DNA from: Candidatus Woesearchaeota archaeon
GTDB taxonomy: Archaea > Nanobdellota > Nanobdellia > Woesearchaeales > UBA11576
Reading direction: 5' to 3'
Assembly (NCBI GenBank): GCA_027083015.1
Contig: JALWQS010000085.1
Location: forward strand, 2,521 to 19,283
DNA length: 16,763 bases
In this document: positions 1 to 6,402 of the stretch, piece by piece
How positions within the stretch are numbered: position 1 is the stretch's first letter
How the letters are laid out: each line of letters opens with the position of its first letter
Translations under genes and position numbers: made by a program
Notes under the pieces: generated by a model
Told to the model about the DNA's origin: nothing
Database searches by the model: none
Seen by the model: the letters and a program-made list of their open reading frames with translations, nothing else

Positions 1-22
1 CTTATGACATGATATTAAGTCT

Positions 23-1030
23 TTAAGAAAGAAGTGCTTCTGGAAATAATGTAAACCGTTGGTGCTCGAGTACATGGTAATACTCTACTGAATCTATTAT
101 TTCATAAAATCTTGTCCTTATTTGTTTTATATGTTTCTCCAGTTCTGAAGCAGTTTTTATTGTGAATATGCTGAAGATCGTCTGTTTGGCTAATGCTCTA
201 TATGAATACTTGATTGACTGATCATACTTCAGGTACCTTCTCAGATGTTCTTCTTTTTTAGGTGTTGATCTTTTTAGGTTAATAAGTACAATATAGTCTT
301 CAAAACCCAATATCGAGTAGTCAATAACAGGCGTTGTTCTTAAGATGAATCCTTTTGAGCGCAATTTTTTTAGGCGATATCTGATTATATCAGAACTAAG
401 TCCTAGTCTCTCTGATATTTTGTAGATCGGTAGTTTAGCATCCTCGGATATAATTCTAAGTATCTTTTTTTCTTCGTTATCCAATATTATTCTGTCTTTT
501 TCTTCATAAAAAGCATTTGTAGGTTGTGTGTTTTTAATAGAAATCCCAGAACCACCATATATTGATGCTACCAATTGGCTTATACGAAATAATGGACCCA
601 CAAGAAAGAATTTGTAAACATCAATGTATCTTGAAAATCGCTCTGCAATTTCCTGCGTAATCTTATGGAATTCATAGTTACTCTTGCATAACAGCTCAGC
701 AAAATAATTAAATTCCCCTGAGATTGAACAACTCCAGCAGATATTTGGGTGATTATTGAAATAGTCCGCGATTTCTTGCTCTTGTTCTGGGGGAAGTTTA
801 AGCTTTAGGAAAATGTCATAACCAGTATAACCTATAAGTTCGGTATTTGCTTCAACAATGTAGTTGTAAATCACCCCTCTTCTTTCTAATCGTCTGATTC
901 TGTACTTGACAGCGTCTTTGCTTAGACCTACCTGTTTTGCAATGGCTGACGCTGAAATGCGTGCTTCATTGCATAGCATGTATAGTATTTTGCGATCTTT
1001 CAAGTCCAAATTCACGTATCTTTCATCCAT
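23..1030 (-). CDS. Tandem (double) Lrp/AsnC-family transcriptional regulator
   Basis: Predicted cytoplasmic DNA-binding regulator. The 335 residues hold two copies of the Lrp/AsnC layout. Copy 1 has an HTH at about residues 7-58 (LDLKDRKILYML, recognition helix SKDAVKYRIRRL at 37-48) and an alpha/beta ligand-sensing-like half at about 70-145. Copy 2 has an HTH at about 182-231 (recognition helix SSDIIRYRLKKL at 212-223) and an effector half at about 243-320. Typical Lrp/AsnC proteins are about 150 residues with one copy, so this is a fused dimer-like form. The start is the ATG at 1030; an AT-rich TATA-like box lies about 25-30 bp upstream, which fits a leaderless mRNA. It is divergent from the small ORF at 1158. 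Family assignment is firm; ligand and targets cannot be read from sequence. Confidence 0.9.
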   Translation of the reverse strand: MDERYVNLDLKDRKILYMLCNEARISASAIAKQVGLSKDAVKYRIRRLERRGVIYNYIVEANTELIGYTGYDIFLKLKLPPEQEQEIADYFNNHPNICWSCSISGEFNYFAELLCKSNYEFHKITQEIAERFSRYIDVYKFFLVGPLFRISQLVASIYGGSGISIKNTQPTNAFYEEKDRIILDNEEKKILRIISEDAKLPIYKISERLGLSSDIIRYRLKKLRSKGFILRTTPVIDYSILGFEDYIVLINLKRSTPKKEEHLRRYLKYDQSIKYSYRALAKQTIFSIFTIKTASELEKHIKQIRTRFYEIIDSVEYYHVLEHQRFTLFPEALLS

Positions 1031-1053
1031 ATATGTATCAATATAGGTTAAAG

Positions 1054-1064
1054 TATATTTAAAT
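1054..1064 (-). promoter_or_regulatory. TATA box for the Lrp-like gene
   Basis: On the minus strand this reads ATTTAAATATA. Its centre is about 28 bp upstream of the ATG at 1030, the archaeal TATA-to-start-site distance, so transcription should begin at or very near the start codon (leaderless). Confidence 0.6.
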
Positions 1065-1096
1065 CTTTCCCAAAAAGATGAAAATATCTCTCAAAA

Positions 1097-1110
1097 CTTT
1101 AATATATAAT
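1097..1110 (+). promoter_or_regulatory. TATA box for the small ORF / membrane protein unit
   Basis: An AT-rich TTTAATATATAA-type element lies about 50 bp upstream of the ATG at 1158. The expected start site is about 1130. It overlaps AAAACTTTA at 1093-1101, the reverse complement of the nonamer repeated three times at 3230-3280. Confidence 0.5.
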
Positions 1111-1157
1111 TGGAATTTAATCATTACATATTAGTAGTTAATTATTGGAGTACTAAA

Positions 1158-1289
1158 ATGGAAAAAGAATATGTCAACAAACAAACAATAGCGTATGATA
1201 AGTATTATGATAGGAATAAAGGCAGAGCAATAACCAAGAACCAGCCTTCAAAATCAGGTTTAGAAAAGTTATTGCGAGGTTCTATCTAA
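1158..1289 (+). CDS. Small hypothetical protein, 43 residues
   Basis: A short ORF opening ATG GAA AAA GAA TAT and ending in TAA at 1287-1289. It follows a GGAG at 1147-1150 with 7-nt spacing and sits at the right distance from a TATA-like box, so it is plausibly translated. The product is basic and hydrophilic (two Tyr-rich stretches, KYYDR and EYVN, then a Lys/Arg-rich tail), with no membrane segment or Cys. It ends 38 bp before the next gene on the same strand, consistent with a two-gene unit. I recognise no family. It could be a non-coding leader, but the ribosome-binding site argues for a gene. Confidence 0.45.
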   Translation: MEKEYVNKQTIAYDKYYDRNKGRAITKNQPSKSGLEKLLRGSI

Positions 1290-1327
1290 AAACAGAAGCC
1301 CAAACCAAAGAATAAAAAGAGTGAAAA

Positions 1328-2101
1328 ATGGAAGATGATTTGATAAATCAGTTTGTACTTTGGAAACCCATAAAGTATGTGAGTGCATTAATATACATAT
1401 TGATACTATTACTACTTCCAATAAACACTTTTTGGTCAGTAATCATGCTTTTTGGTCTTATAGCCTTCTGGAGCAGGATTCCTTGTATGATATCTGCATT
1501 CACAAAAGATCTAGAGGTAGTGGATTTTTTTACCGTACTGATCGCAATACATGTGGGTGGATTGTTCGGAGGCTTATTCGGTCTAACTATAATGTTTTTC
1601 TCCAGAATATTCGGTCCTAGAGAATGGTTTCTTTACACACTAAAAGATGCTCTAAGTATCTTTGTAGGAGGCTTATTAAGTCCTTGGTTATATGCGTTGT
1701 GGGGCAATAATGCATTATACACAATATATACCTTTACAGTGATAAGATATGTTATGTACCTCTTGCTTACCCTTATTCTAGAGCCAGAAGTGATCGGGAT
1801 GGAAATAGGAATCTCAATATCGTCGATATTTGTGGCTTACATATCAAACACTCTTGTAATGAAATTTTTTGAAAAGACGCTGAGTAAAGTATTTGAGAAT
1901 GGTACTCAATTTTCATTAGAGTTATTTATTTTCAGTACGGCAATAGTGGGGTTTTTCTATGGGGTGAGTCGCTTTGCTCGGTGGTTAGAAGCAAGAAAGC
2001 AGACCCCTGAAGAGCATAAAAAGGATTTATCTTATCAACCTGGCGAGGGTATAGGCGTATACAGATATTATTATAATCAGATCCCAAACTCGCTTAATTA
2101 A
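1328..2101 (+). CDS. Polytopic membrane protein of unknown function
   Basis: A 257-residue integral membrane protein with about seven hydrophobic segments, roughly at 16-33, 36-55, 66-92, 105-125, 132-152, 157-177 and 196-213. The third is glycine-rich (GGLFGGLFG at 77-85), and a charged, probably cytoplasmic tail runs from about 214 to 257. There is no N-terminal signal peptide, no ATP-binding motif and no recognisable transporter signature. The size and glycine-rich helices loosely recall small S-component-like or MreD-like proteins, but I cannot assign it. The ATG start has only a weak upstream GAGTGA, consistent with translational coupling to the small ORF 38 bp upstream. It is convergent with the next gene. 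Confidence 0.75.
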   Translation: MEDDLINQFVLWKPIKYVSALIYILILLLLPINTFWSVIMLFGLIAFWSRIPCMISAFTKDLEVVDFFTVLIAIHVGGLFGGLFGLTIMFFSRIFGPREWFLYTLKDALSIFVGGLLSPWLYALWGNNALYTIYTFTVIRYVMYLLLTLILEPEVIGMEIGISISSIFVAYISNTLVMKFFEKTLSKVFENGTQFSLELFIFSTAIVGFFYGVSRFARWLEARKQTPEEHKKDLSYQPGEGIGVYRYYYNQIPNSLN

Positions 2102-2239
2102 AATCAAGCGGTAAAAATGATTTATTAGGAAGAGATTTTATCAATATCTCAATTTAGATAGGGAAGATAAACGCAGAATATATAGTCAGCATCAACCAAC
2201 AGATTTGCTATTGTTTGTTCAGATCAAGTATTATTCAAT

Positions 2240-3130
2240 TCAAGCATCAGTCAAAATTATTATATTCCCCCGACCTTTCTTCACTTTCTTGATCTTTCCC
2301 TCATTTTCAAGTTCTGCAATCATAAGAGACACTTTCGCTTCACTTAAAGGTATATGTTTTCGTATCTCTTTTTGTGTCGCCCGTCCGCCCTCTTTCTTCA
2401 GTATCTCAAGTATGATCTCTGTATCGCTTGCAAGATTTTTTTCTTTCTCAAGGCGCTCTTTCTCTTCTAGATCTTCAAGCACTTCTTTAACCTGCTCATC
2501 AGGAGGATTTTCTCTTACAAGCCTCTTGGCTCTGTTCACTCCTCTATTTATCTCTTTCAGTTCTTCTCTTTCATTCTTCCGTCGCCAGTAATATGCATAG
2601 ATGAAGACGATTGCCAGTATTATAGCTGCTGTGACCATAGTAGTGACACCCATCTCACGTCTCTGTTCTGGTATGATATCATTTCCGTCATCAAGTTCAG
2701 CCTCATTATCATCCAGAAGCTTCATCTCCTCATCTATGTTGCCAAAAAGAAATATATCAAACACAAACGTTCCCTGTTCTGGAGGAATCTTGACAATATC
2801 TTTTGATGATAATGCTTTTAGGTTCTTATTGGTATAATTAGCTCGTAATTCATATGTCCCTGGAGGCAGGTCAAACGAGTAAGATCCATCTTTTGATACC
2901 ATACGTTGCCAAGGTGTTGAATTCACTTCTACAATCACATCGTTAAGCTCTTTCAAGTCTATGTTGTAGATCTTACCTTTCAATGTCGCTGCTGAGCAGA
3001 GTTTTGGGATCATTATGAACATAAGTGTCATAAAGATCAGAACAAGAGCTATTCCGTTCAGCAGTATTTTAGTTCCACTCTTCCTACTTTTCTCATAGTC
3101 TCTTTTGTTCATCTTTACTCTCGGAATCAT
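2240..3130 (-). CDS. Membrane-tethered winged-helix regulator with extracytoplasmic beta-sandwich
   Basis: Layout of the 296 residues: an N-terminal hydrophobic signal/anchor (about 22-43, followed by LCSAA); an extracytoplasmic domain at about 50-128 with the carboxypeptidase-regulatory-like signature DGSYSFDLPPGTYEL at 81-95; an acidic linker; a second TM at about 160-181; a charged coiled-coil-like stretch at 185-235; and a C-terminal winged helix at about 235-295 (ILKKEGGRATQKEIRKHI, then a basic wing KKVKKGRGN). This matches the archaeal membrane-associated wHTH architecture (COG2512-like): outside sensor, inside DNA-binding domain. An alternative start at Met7 (position 3112) is possible because no ribosome-binding site precedes either. 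It is divergent from the secreted coiled-coil gene, 375 bp away, a candidate target. Ligand unknown. Confidence 0.8.
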   Translation of the reverse strand: MIPRVKMNKRDYEKSRKSGTKILLNGIALVLIFMTLMFIMIPKLCSAATLKGKIYNIDLKELNDVIVEVNSTPWQRMVSKDGSYSFDLPPGTYELRANYTNKNLKALSSKDIVKIPPEQGTFVFDIFLFGNIDEEMKLLDDNEAELDDGNDIIPEQRREMGVTTMVTAAIILAIVFIYAYYWRRKNEREELKEINRGVNRAKRLVRENPPDEQVKEVLEDLEEKERLEKEKNLASDTEIILEILKKEGGRATQKEIRKHIPLSEAKVSLMIAELENEGKIKKVKKGRGNIIILTDA

Positions 3131-3229
3131 TCTACTATAAAAAAATATCGTAGGGAGAGTAAGAATAAATAAGCCCGAACTTTCTAAATAAAAGCAATTT
3201 ATAGTTTATTTCTTCTTAATAAGGTTAAA

Positions 3230-3280
3230 TAAAGTTTTGTAAAGTTTTATCCTCCTTGAACGCCGGTTTCATAAAGTTTT
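3230..3280 (+). repeat. Three direct copies of TAAAGTTTT upstream of a promoter
   Basis: Identical nonamers occur at 3230-3238, 3240-3248 and 3272-3280. Start-to-start spacings are 10 and 32 bp, about one and three helical turns, so all three would face the same side of the DNA. The cluster ends 12 bp before a TATA box at 3293. It looks like an operator or activator array for the gene at 3506, but could also serve the divergent gene at 3130. Confidence 0.5.
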
Positions 3281-3292
3281 CTGAAAAGTATC

Positions 3293-3300
3293 TTTATAAA
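3293..3300 (+). promoter_or_regulatory. TATA box of the secreted coiled-coil gene
   Basis: TTTATAAA, a near-ideal archaeal TATA element. The predicted start site is about 3322, giving an unusually long 5' leader of about 185 nt before the ATG at 3506. Confidence 0.6.
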
Positions 3301-3321
3301 TGCCTGTGATACATTATTTGG

Positions 3322-3505
3322 TGTGTTGTTTTAGCGGGGTCGCCTGGTCGGAAACGATTGGGCTGATTTCGTTTTTCTAATCATTAAGTTATGGTCAATG
3401 TTTGGGTGCTTAAAGAAAATAAGCATAACATACCAAAACGCAAAAACAATACTAAAAACAATACCAAAGAACAAAAACAAAAAATAAGAGGAGGAGGTAA
3501 GGAAA
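3322..3505 (+). other. Long 5' leader: G-rich hairpin region, A/C-rich spacer, very strong Shine-Dalgarno
   Basis: This leader has three parts. First, a GC-rich segment (3331-3376) in which 3350-3357 can pair with 3369-3376 around an 11-nt loop (six Watson-Crick pairs plus two wobbles). Second, a T-poor A/C-rich stretch (about 3428-3488) with an imperfect tandem repeat: AAAAACAATAC at 3442-3452 and again at 3454-3464. Third, GAGGAGGAGGT ending 7 nt before the ATG, a near-perfect anti-16S match. No conserved ORF is visible. An unstructured spacer and strong SD suggest high translation; the 5' hairpin could stabilise the mRNA or act as a cis-regulator. It matches no riboswitch class I know. Confidence 0.45.
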
Positions 3506-4813
3506 ATGAACAACAGATTTCTAGCATTGTTCATCATGACCATCATGATGATAAGCGCTATACCCCTGGCTTTTGCCCAGAATGAATTTGGTGCTCAGGA
3601 CATGGGTACTAATGGTGAAGCAAGCACTGCTATGGAAGCAAACACTGCTGGTGAAATGGTGGCAACTGCTGAACCTGCCGAAGCAGAACCAGCTGAACCG
3701 GTAGCTGTTGGCGAACCCGATGTTCAAGCTGTACAGCCAAGGCCTTTAGATGGTGCAAGGCAAAGGATAAGGACTGACGCACGCCAGTTAAGGACAGATG
3801 CTCGTGTTGTCAGAGGTGATGCAAGACAGATAAGATCTGATGCTAATATGTTAAGATCTCTTGAGCAGAGAAGGATGCATAGGTTCGTCGAAAGACCTGT
3901 CGCTCCAAGGATCAAAAGAGCTCAAGAACTTTTCAAGCGTGCAAGAGAAAGATATCAAGAAGCTAAACAGCGTTATCTTAAAGCAAAAGACGCTTATATG
4001 AAGCAAAGGCAAAAGTTTGATCAGGCAAGAAAAGAATGGAAAGACTGTAAAGATGACAGTTCCAAAGTTTGTCAGGAAAAAAGGCAGAACATAAAGAAGA
4101 ACGCACGTGAGCATCTTCTGAAAGCTGCTGATGTTATGATCGATCATCTTGACAGAGTTATAGAAAGAGTTAAGTCTTCCGAAGACCTGTCTGACGATGA
4201 GGTAGATACTATTGTCTCTAATCTGGAGTCAAGAAAAAGCGATATAGAGTCTGCTAAAGAAAAAGTCGAATCTTTAGGTGATGATGCTTCCAGAGAAGAC
4301 ATCGTCGCTCTTGCTAAGACTCTTCGTGCTGACTGGAGAAAAAGTCTGATGCAGACAAAAAAGGTTGTCGGAAGAGCTGCTAACGCTAAACTCGGAAACC
4401 TTATCGAACGTATAGAAAAGGTTGAAGAAAAACTGTACAGGATCAGGGATCATCTCGCTGAAAAAGGTATGGACGTGACTGCTCTTGACGAACAGCTTGA
4501 TAACTTCAGTTCAGAACTGGATGCAGCAGCTGATAATTATAATCAGGCCAAAGAGAAATGGAAAGAAGCAAGCTCGGATCAAGAGATAGCTGATGCTGCT
4601 AAAGATGTCCATGCACTACTTCAGGAAGCAAAGGACCACCTTAAGAACGCAAGGGATTCATTACGAGCTGCAGTCAGAGAGATAAAGAATCTTAACAACG
4701 GAAGCCTGGACGTAGAAGATGACTCATCAGCTAGCTCATCAGATGATTCTGCTAGCTCCTCAGACAGTTCTGCTTCAGACGACAGCACGGGAGACACAGG
4801 CGATTCCGAATAA
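3506..4813 (+). CDS. Secreted coiled-coil protein with heptad repeats and acidic Ser/Asp tail
   Basis: Not a recognised family. The 435 residues begin with a clear Sec signal peptide (hydrophobic 4-22, likely cut after AFA at 24). Next comes an Ala/Glu/Pro-rich low-complexity stretch (30-80), then a strict seven-residue repeat at about 88-119 (IRTDARQ, LRTDARV, VRGDARQ, IRSDANM). Long Lys/Arg/Glu-rich helices predicted as coiled coils fill 135-395. The only two cysteines, 181 and 189, may form a disulfide. The tail (402-435) is almost purely Ser/Asp/Ala, and there is no C-terminal TM or sorting motif, so the protein may be released or held by partners. The strong ribosome-binding site suggests abundance. 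Third codon positions favour T, unlike the plus-strand genes beyond 5.4 kb. Confidence 0.8.
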   Translation: MNNRFLALFIMTIMMISAIPLAFAQNEFGAQDMGTNGEASTAMEANTAGEMVATAEPAEAEPAEPVAVGEPDVQAVQPRPLDGARQRIRTDARQLRTDARVVRGDARQIRSDANMLRSLEQRRMHRFVERPVAPRIKRAQELFKRARERYQEAKQRYLKAKDAYMKQRQKFDQARKEWKDCKDDSSKVCQEKRQNIKKNAREHLLKAADVMIDHLDRVIERVKSSEDLSDDEVDTIVSNLESRKSDIESAKEKVESLGDDASREDIVALAKTLRADWRKSLMQTKKVVGRAANAKLGNLIERIEKVEEKLYRIRDHLAEKGMDVTALDEQLDNFSSELDAAADNYNQAKEKWKEASSDQEIADAAKDVHALLQEAKDHLKNARDSLRAAVREIKNLNNGSLDVEDDSSASSSDDSASSSDSSASDDSTGDTGDSE

Positions 4814-4846
4814 GGGAAGTGACCCTGATGAAACAGAACAGACCAA

Positions 4847-4886
4847 AGAAGAAGCAAAGGTCTTCTTCTAATTTTTTCTCTTTTTT
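4847..4886 (+). terminator. Hairpin plus T-run terminator after the coiled-coil gene
   Basis: AGAAGAAG (4847-4854) pairs perfectly with CTTCTTCT (4862-4869) around a 7-nt loop. T-runs follow at 4872-4877 and 4881-4886. Archaeal termination usually needs only the T-run; the perfect hairpin makes it resemble a bacterial intrinsic terminator and may protect the mRNA 3' end. Confidence 0.65.
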
Positions 4887-4912
4887 ATTGAAGGAAAAGA
4901 TCAAAGAAAAAC

Positions 4913-4919
4913 TTATAAA
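4913..4919 (+). promoter_or_regulatory. TATA box of the lipoprotein gene
   Basis: TTATAAA predicts a start site near 4943, upstream of the GGAGG at 4953-4957 and the ATG at 4967. An earlier in-frame ATG at 4934 would lie upstream of the transcript, which supports the later start. Confidence 0.55.
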
Positions 4920-4966
4920 CAACAAGATAGCCTATGCTATCTAGTCATGTTTCGGAGGAAATAACT

Positions 4967-5245
4967 ATGAAAAGAATAACCATGCTGAAAACACTCGCCT
5001 TATTACTCGTGATTTCACTTCTGCTTGTCGCCGGCTGTAGCAAGAAGATACCTATAGCGCCAAAACCTGGTGCGTCGGGCAGTACAGGAAATACACAAAC
5101 TGTCACCCAGGGATCAGGTACAACTGCAGACACTGAAGCTGATATTGCATCAATAGATTCTGAGATAGATAACCTTGATACCGGAGACTCTGCTGATGAT
5201 CCTGCTCTTGATTCCTTGGATCAGGACCTGAATCTTGATATCTGA
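4967..5245 (+). CDS. Small lipoprotein with acidic Ser/Thr/Asp-rich body
   Basis: A 92-residue product. Residues 1-23 form a lipoprotein signal peptide with the lipobox LVAGC; Cys24 is the expected lipidated residue. The mature part is low-complexity: a Lys/Pro-containing neck, a Gly/Ser/Thr spacer (about 35-57), then an acidic region with repeats of the form ASIDSEIDNLD and PALDSLDQDLNLD. The start at 4967 is chosen because GGAGG lies 8 nt upstream; the same frame also opens at 4934. It follows the coiled-coil gene but has its own terminator-bounded promoter. It may be an envelope spacer or binding lipoprotein; no family is recognised. Confidence 0.75.
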   Translation: MKRITMLKTLALLLVISLLLVAGCSKKIPIAPKPGASGSTGNTQTVTQGSGTTADTEADIASIDSEIDNLDTGDSADDPALDSLDQDLNLDI

Positions 5246-5281
5246 TCTTGATACCTTTAATCTTTTATTCTTTTCAAGATC
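5244..5281 (+). terminator. Possible terminator after the lipoprotein gene
   Basis: GATCTTGA (5244-5251) can pair with TCAAGATC (5274-5281), and the 22-nt loop is T-rich (5254-5274). The T-rich tract is the likelier functional element; the stem may be incidental. Confidence 0.4.
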
Positions 5282-5413
5282 TCATAGTATTTCTTTGCTT
5301 AGGCGCTATACAAGTAAGTAGTACAATGATAAGTCAATAATCATAACAGCAACATAGTTAGTCGGCATAAGAGATTGAAATCACATCCTGCACAGCTAAG
5401 AAACATAGCAAGA

Positions 5414-5421
5414 TTTATAAA
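5414..5421 (+). promoter_or_regulatory. TATA box of the rpoL unit
   Basis: TTTATAAA, with a predicted start site near 5443, about 13 nt before the ATG at 5456. The 5282-5413 stretch upstream shows no gene and no clear repeat. Confidence 0.6.
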
Positions 5422-5455
5422 GCAATCATTTTCTCCATAAAGATGGGTGAATCAA

Positions 5456-5722
5456 ATGGAAATCACAGTTGTTGAAGAATCAAAAGATAAACTAGTAGTT
5501 GAGATCAAAGGCGAAGGCCACGGATTCGTAAATGCATTAAAAAAAGAGCTTAATGAGAACAAGAATGTCAAAGCAGCAGGATATAATATAGACCACCCAT
5601 TAGTAGGCGTGCCCAAACTCATAATACACGGTAAAGAACCTAAGAAACAACTGGCAGAAGCGGCAAAAAGCCTGAAAAAACAAAGTGCAGAATTTCTAAA
5701 AGCCTTCAACAAGGCAATATAA
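5456..5722 (+). CDS. rpoL: DNA-directed RNA polymerase subunit L (Rpb11-like)
   Basis: RpoL forms a heterodimer with subunit D as the assembly platform of archaeal RNA polymerase (counterpart of Rpb11 and of one bacterial alpha subunit). The 88-residue product has the family pattern: N-terminal strand MEITVVEESKDKLVVEI, then GEGHGFVNALKKEL (helix of the dimer interface), the conserved core AAGYNIDHPLVGVPKLIIHG, and a C-terminal amphipathic helix. Length is normal for archaeal RpoL. The same frame also opens with a GTG at 5447; the ATG at 5456 is preferred because family members begin at this strand and GGTGA lies just upstream. The AMMECR1 gene follows after 11 nt, almost certainly co-transcribed. 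Confidence 0.93.
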   Translation: MEITVVEESKDKLVVEIKGEGHGFVNALKKELNENKNVKAAGYNIDHPLVGVPKLIIHGKEPKKQLAEAAKSLKKQSAEFLKAFNKAI

Positions 5723-5733
5723 GCAACATAAAA

Positions 5734-6315
5734 ATGGAAGAGGCAGACGGAAAACTGCTTCTGGAACTGGCAAGAAAGACAATAGAAAACAGTTTCTCAA
5801 AAAAAACATCTGATAAAAGAAACGATAATCCTGATAGCAAGAAGTGGGAGAAATTCTCAAAAAAACAAGGTGCGTTCGTAACGATCTACAAGAACGGACA
5901 GCTAAGAGGATGTATAGGTTTTCCACAACCAGTATACCCATTAAAAGAAGCCGTCATAGAAGCAGCAAAAGCAGCAGCATTTGAAGACCCAAGATTCCCG
6001 CCATTAAGAGAAGAAGAACTTCCATGGGTAAATATAGAAGTGACAGTCCTGACAGTACCTGAAAAGATCAAGGTTAAAGAACCTTCTGAATATCCAGAAC
6101 AAATAACCATAGGAAAAGACGGTCTCATAGTAAAAAGCGAGTTCAGATCAGGACTCCTGCTCCCACAGGTATTTACCGAATACAATTGTGATGAAGAAGA
6201 AGCGCTAAGCATGACATGCGAAAAAGCAGGACTTGAGAAAGACGCATGGAAGAAAAGAGACGTAGAGATATACAAGTTCCAAGGAGAAATATTCTCTGAG
6301 AAACAGAAAAAATAA
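5734..6315 (+). CDS. AMMECR1-family protein
   Basis: The 193 residues cover the AMMECR1 domain (COG2078/PF01871), widespread in archaea and eukaryotes. The signature LRGCIG is at 57-62, followed by helix LKEAVIEAAKAAAFEDPRF and PPLREEELP, then the second subdomain with IEVTVLT, GKDGLIV (127-133) and RSGLLLPQVF (138-147). The biochemical role is unresolved; the fold and the conserved Cys60 suggest an enzyme or redox-sensitive scaffold, and some relatives are fused to MEMO or radical-SAM proteins. Residues 21-42 are a polar insertion of low conservation. It lies 11 nt after rpoL in one likely operon. Length is typical. Confidence 0.9.
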   Translation: MEEADGKLLLELARKTIENSFSKKTSDKRNDNPDSKKWEKFSKKQGAFVTIYKNGQLRGCIGFPQPVYPLKEAVIEAAKAAAFEDPRFPPLREEELPWVNIEVTVLTVPEKIKVKEPSEYPEQITIGKDGLIVKSEFRSGLLLPQVFTEYNCDEEEALSMTCEKAGLEKDAWKKRDVEIYKFQGEIFSEKQKK

Positions 6316-6370
6316 GAGATTGGAAGAGATAATACCGCAATACAAAATTTCTCAACAAAACTTCACTAAA

Positions 6371-6379
6371 CTTTAAATA
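6371..6379 (+). promoter_or_regulatory. TATA box of rtcA
   Basis: CTTTAAATA is centred about 28 bp before the ATG at 6403, and no Shine-Dalgarno is present, so the rtcA mRNA is probably leaderless. Confidence 0.6.
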
Positions 6380-6402
6380 GAACAGAAGAACTATAGATAG
6401 AA

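Noticed and set aside
3331..3400. A tRNA gene, because TCGCCTGGTCGG resembles a tRNA A-box
   Set aside because: There is no matching T-arm/B-box, no 3' acceptor pairing and no plausible anticodon stem.
3391..3585. A 64-codon ORF overlapping the start of the coiled-coil gene in another frame
   Set aside because: Its N-terminal half is low-complexity Lys/Asn from the A-rich leader, it overlaps the signal peptide coding region, and it lacks a ribosome-binding site.
4829..4945. A 38-codon ORF after the coiled-coil gene
   Set aside because: It runs through the hairpin and T-run terminator and into the promoter of the lipoprotein gene; no ribosome-binding site.
5282..5413. A replication origin near the skew change
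   Set aside because: I see no origin-recognition-box repeats, no AT-rich unwinding tract flanked by repeats, and no cdc6/orc gene.
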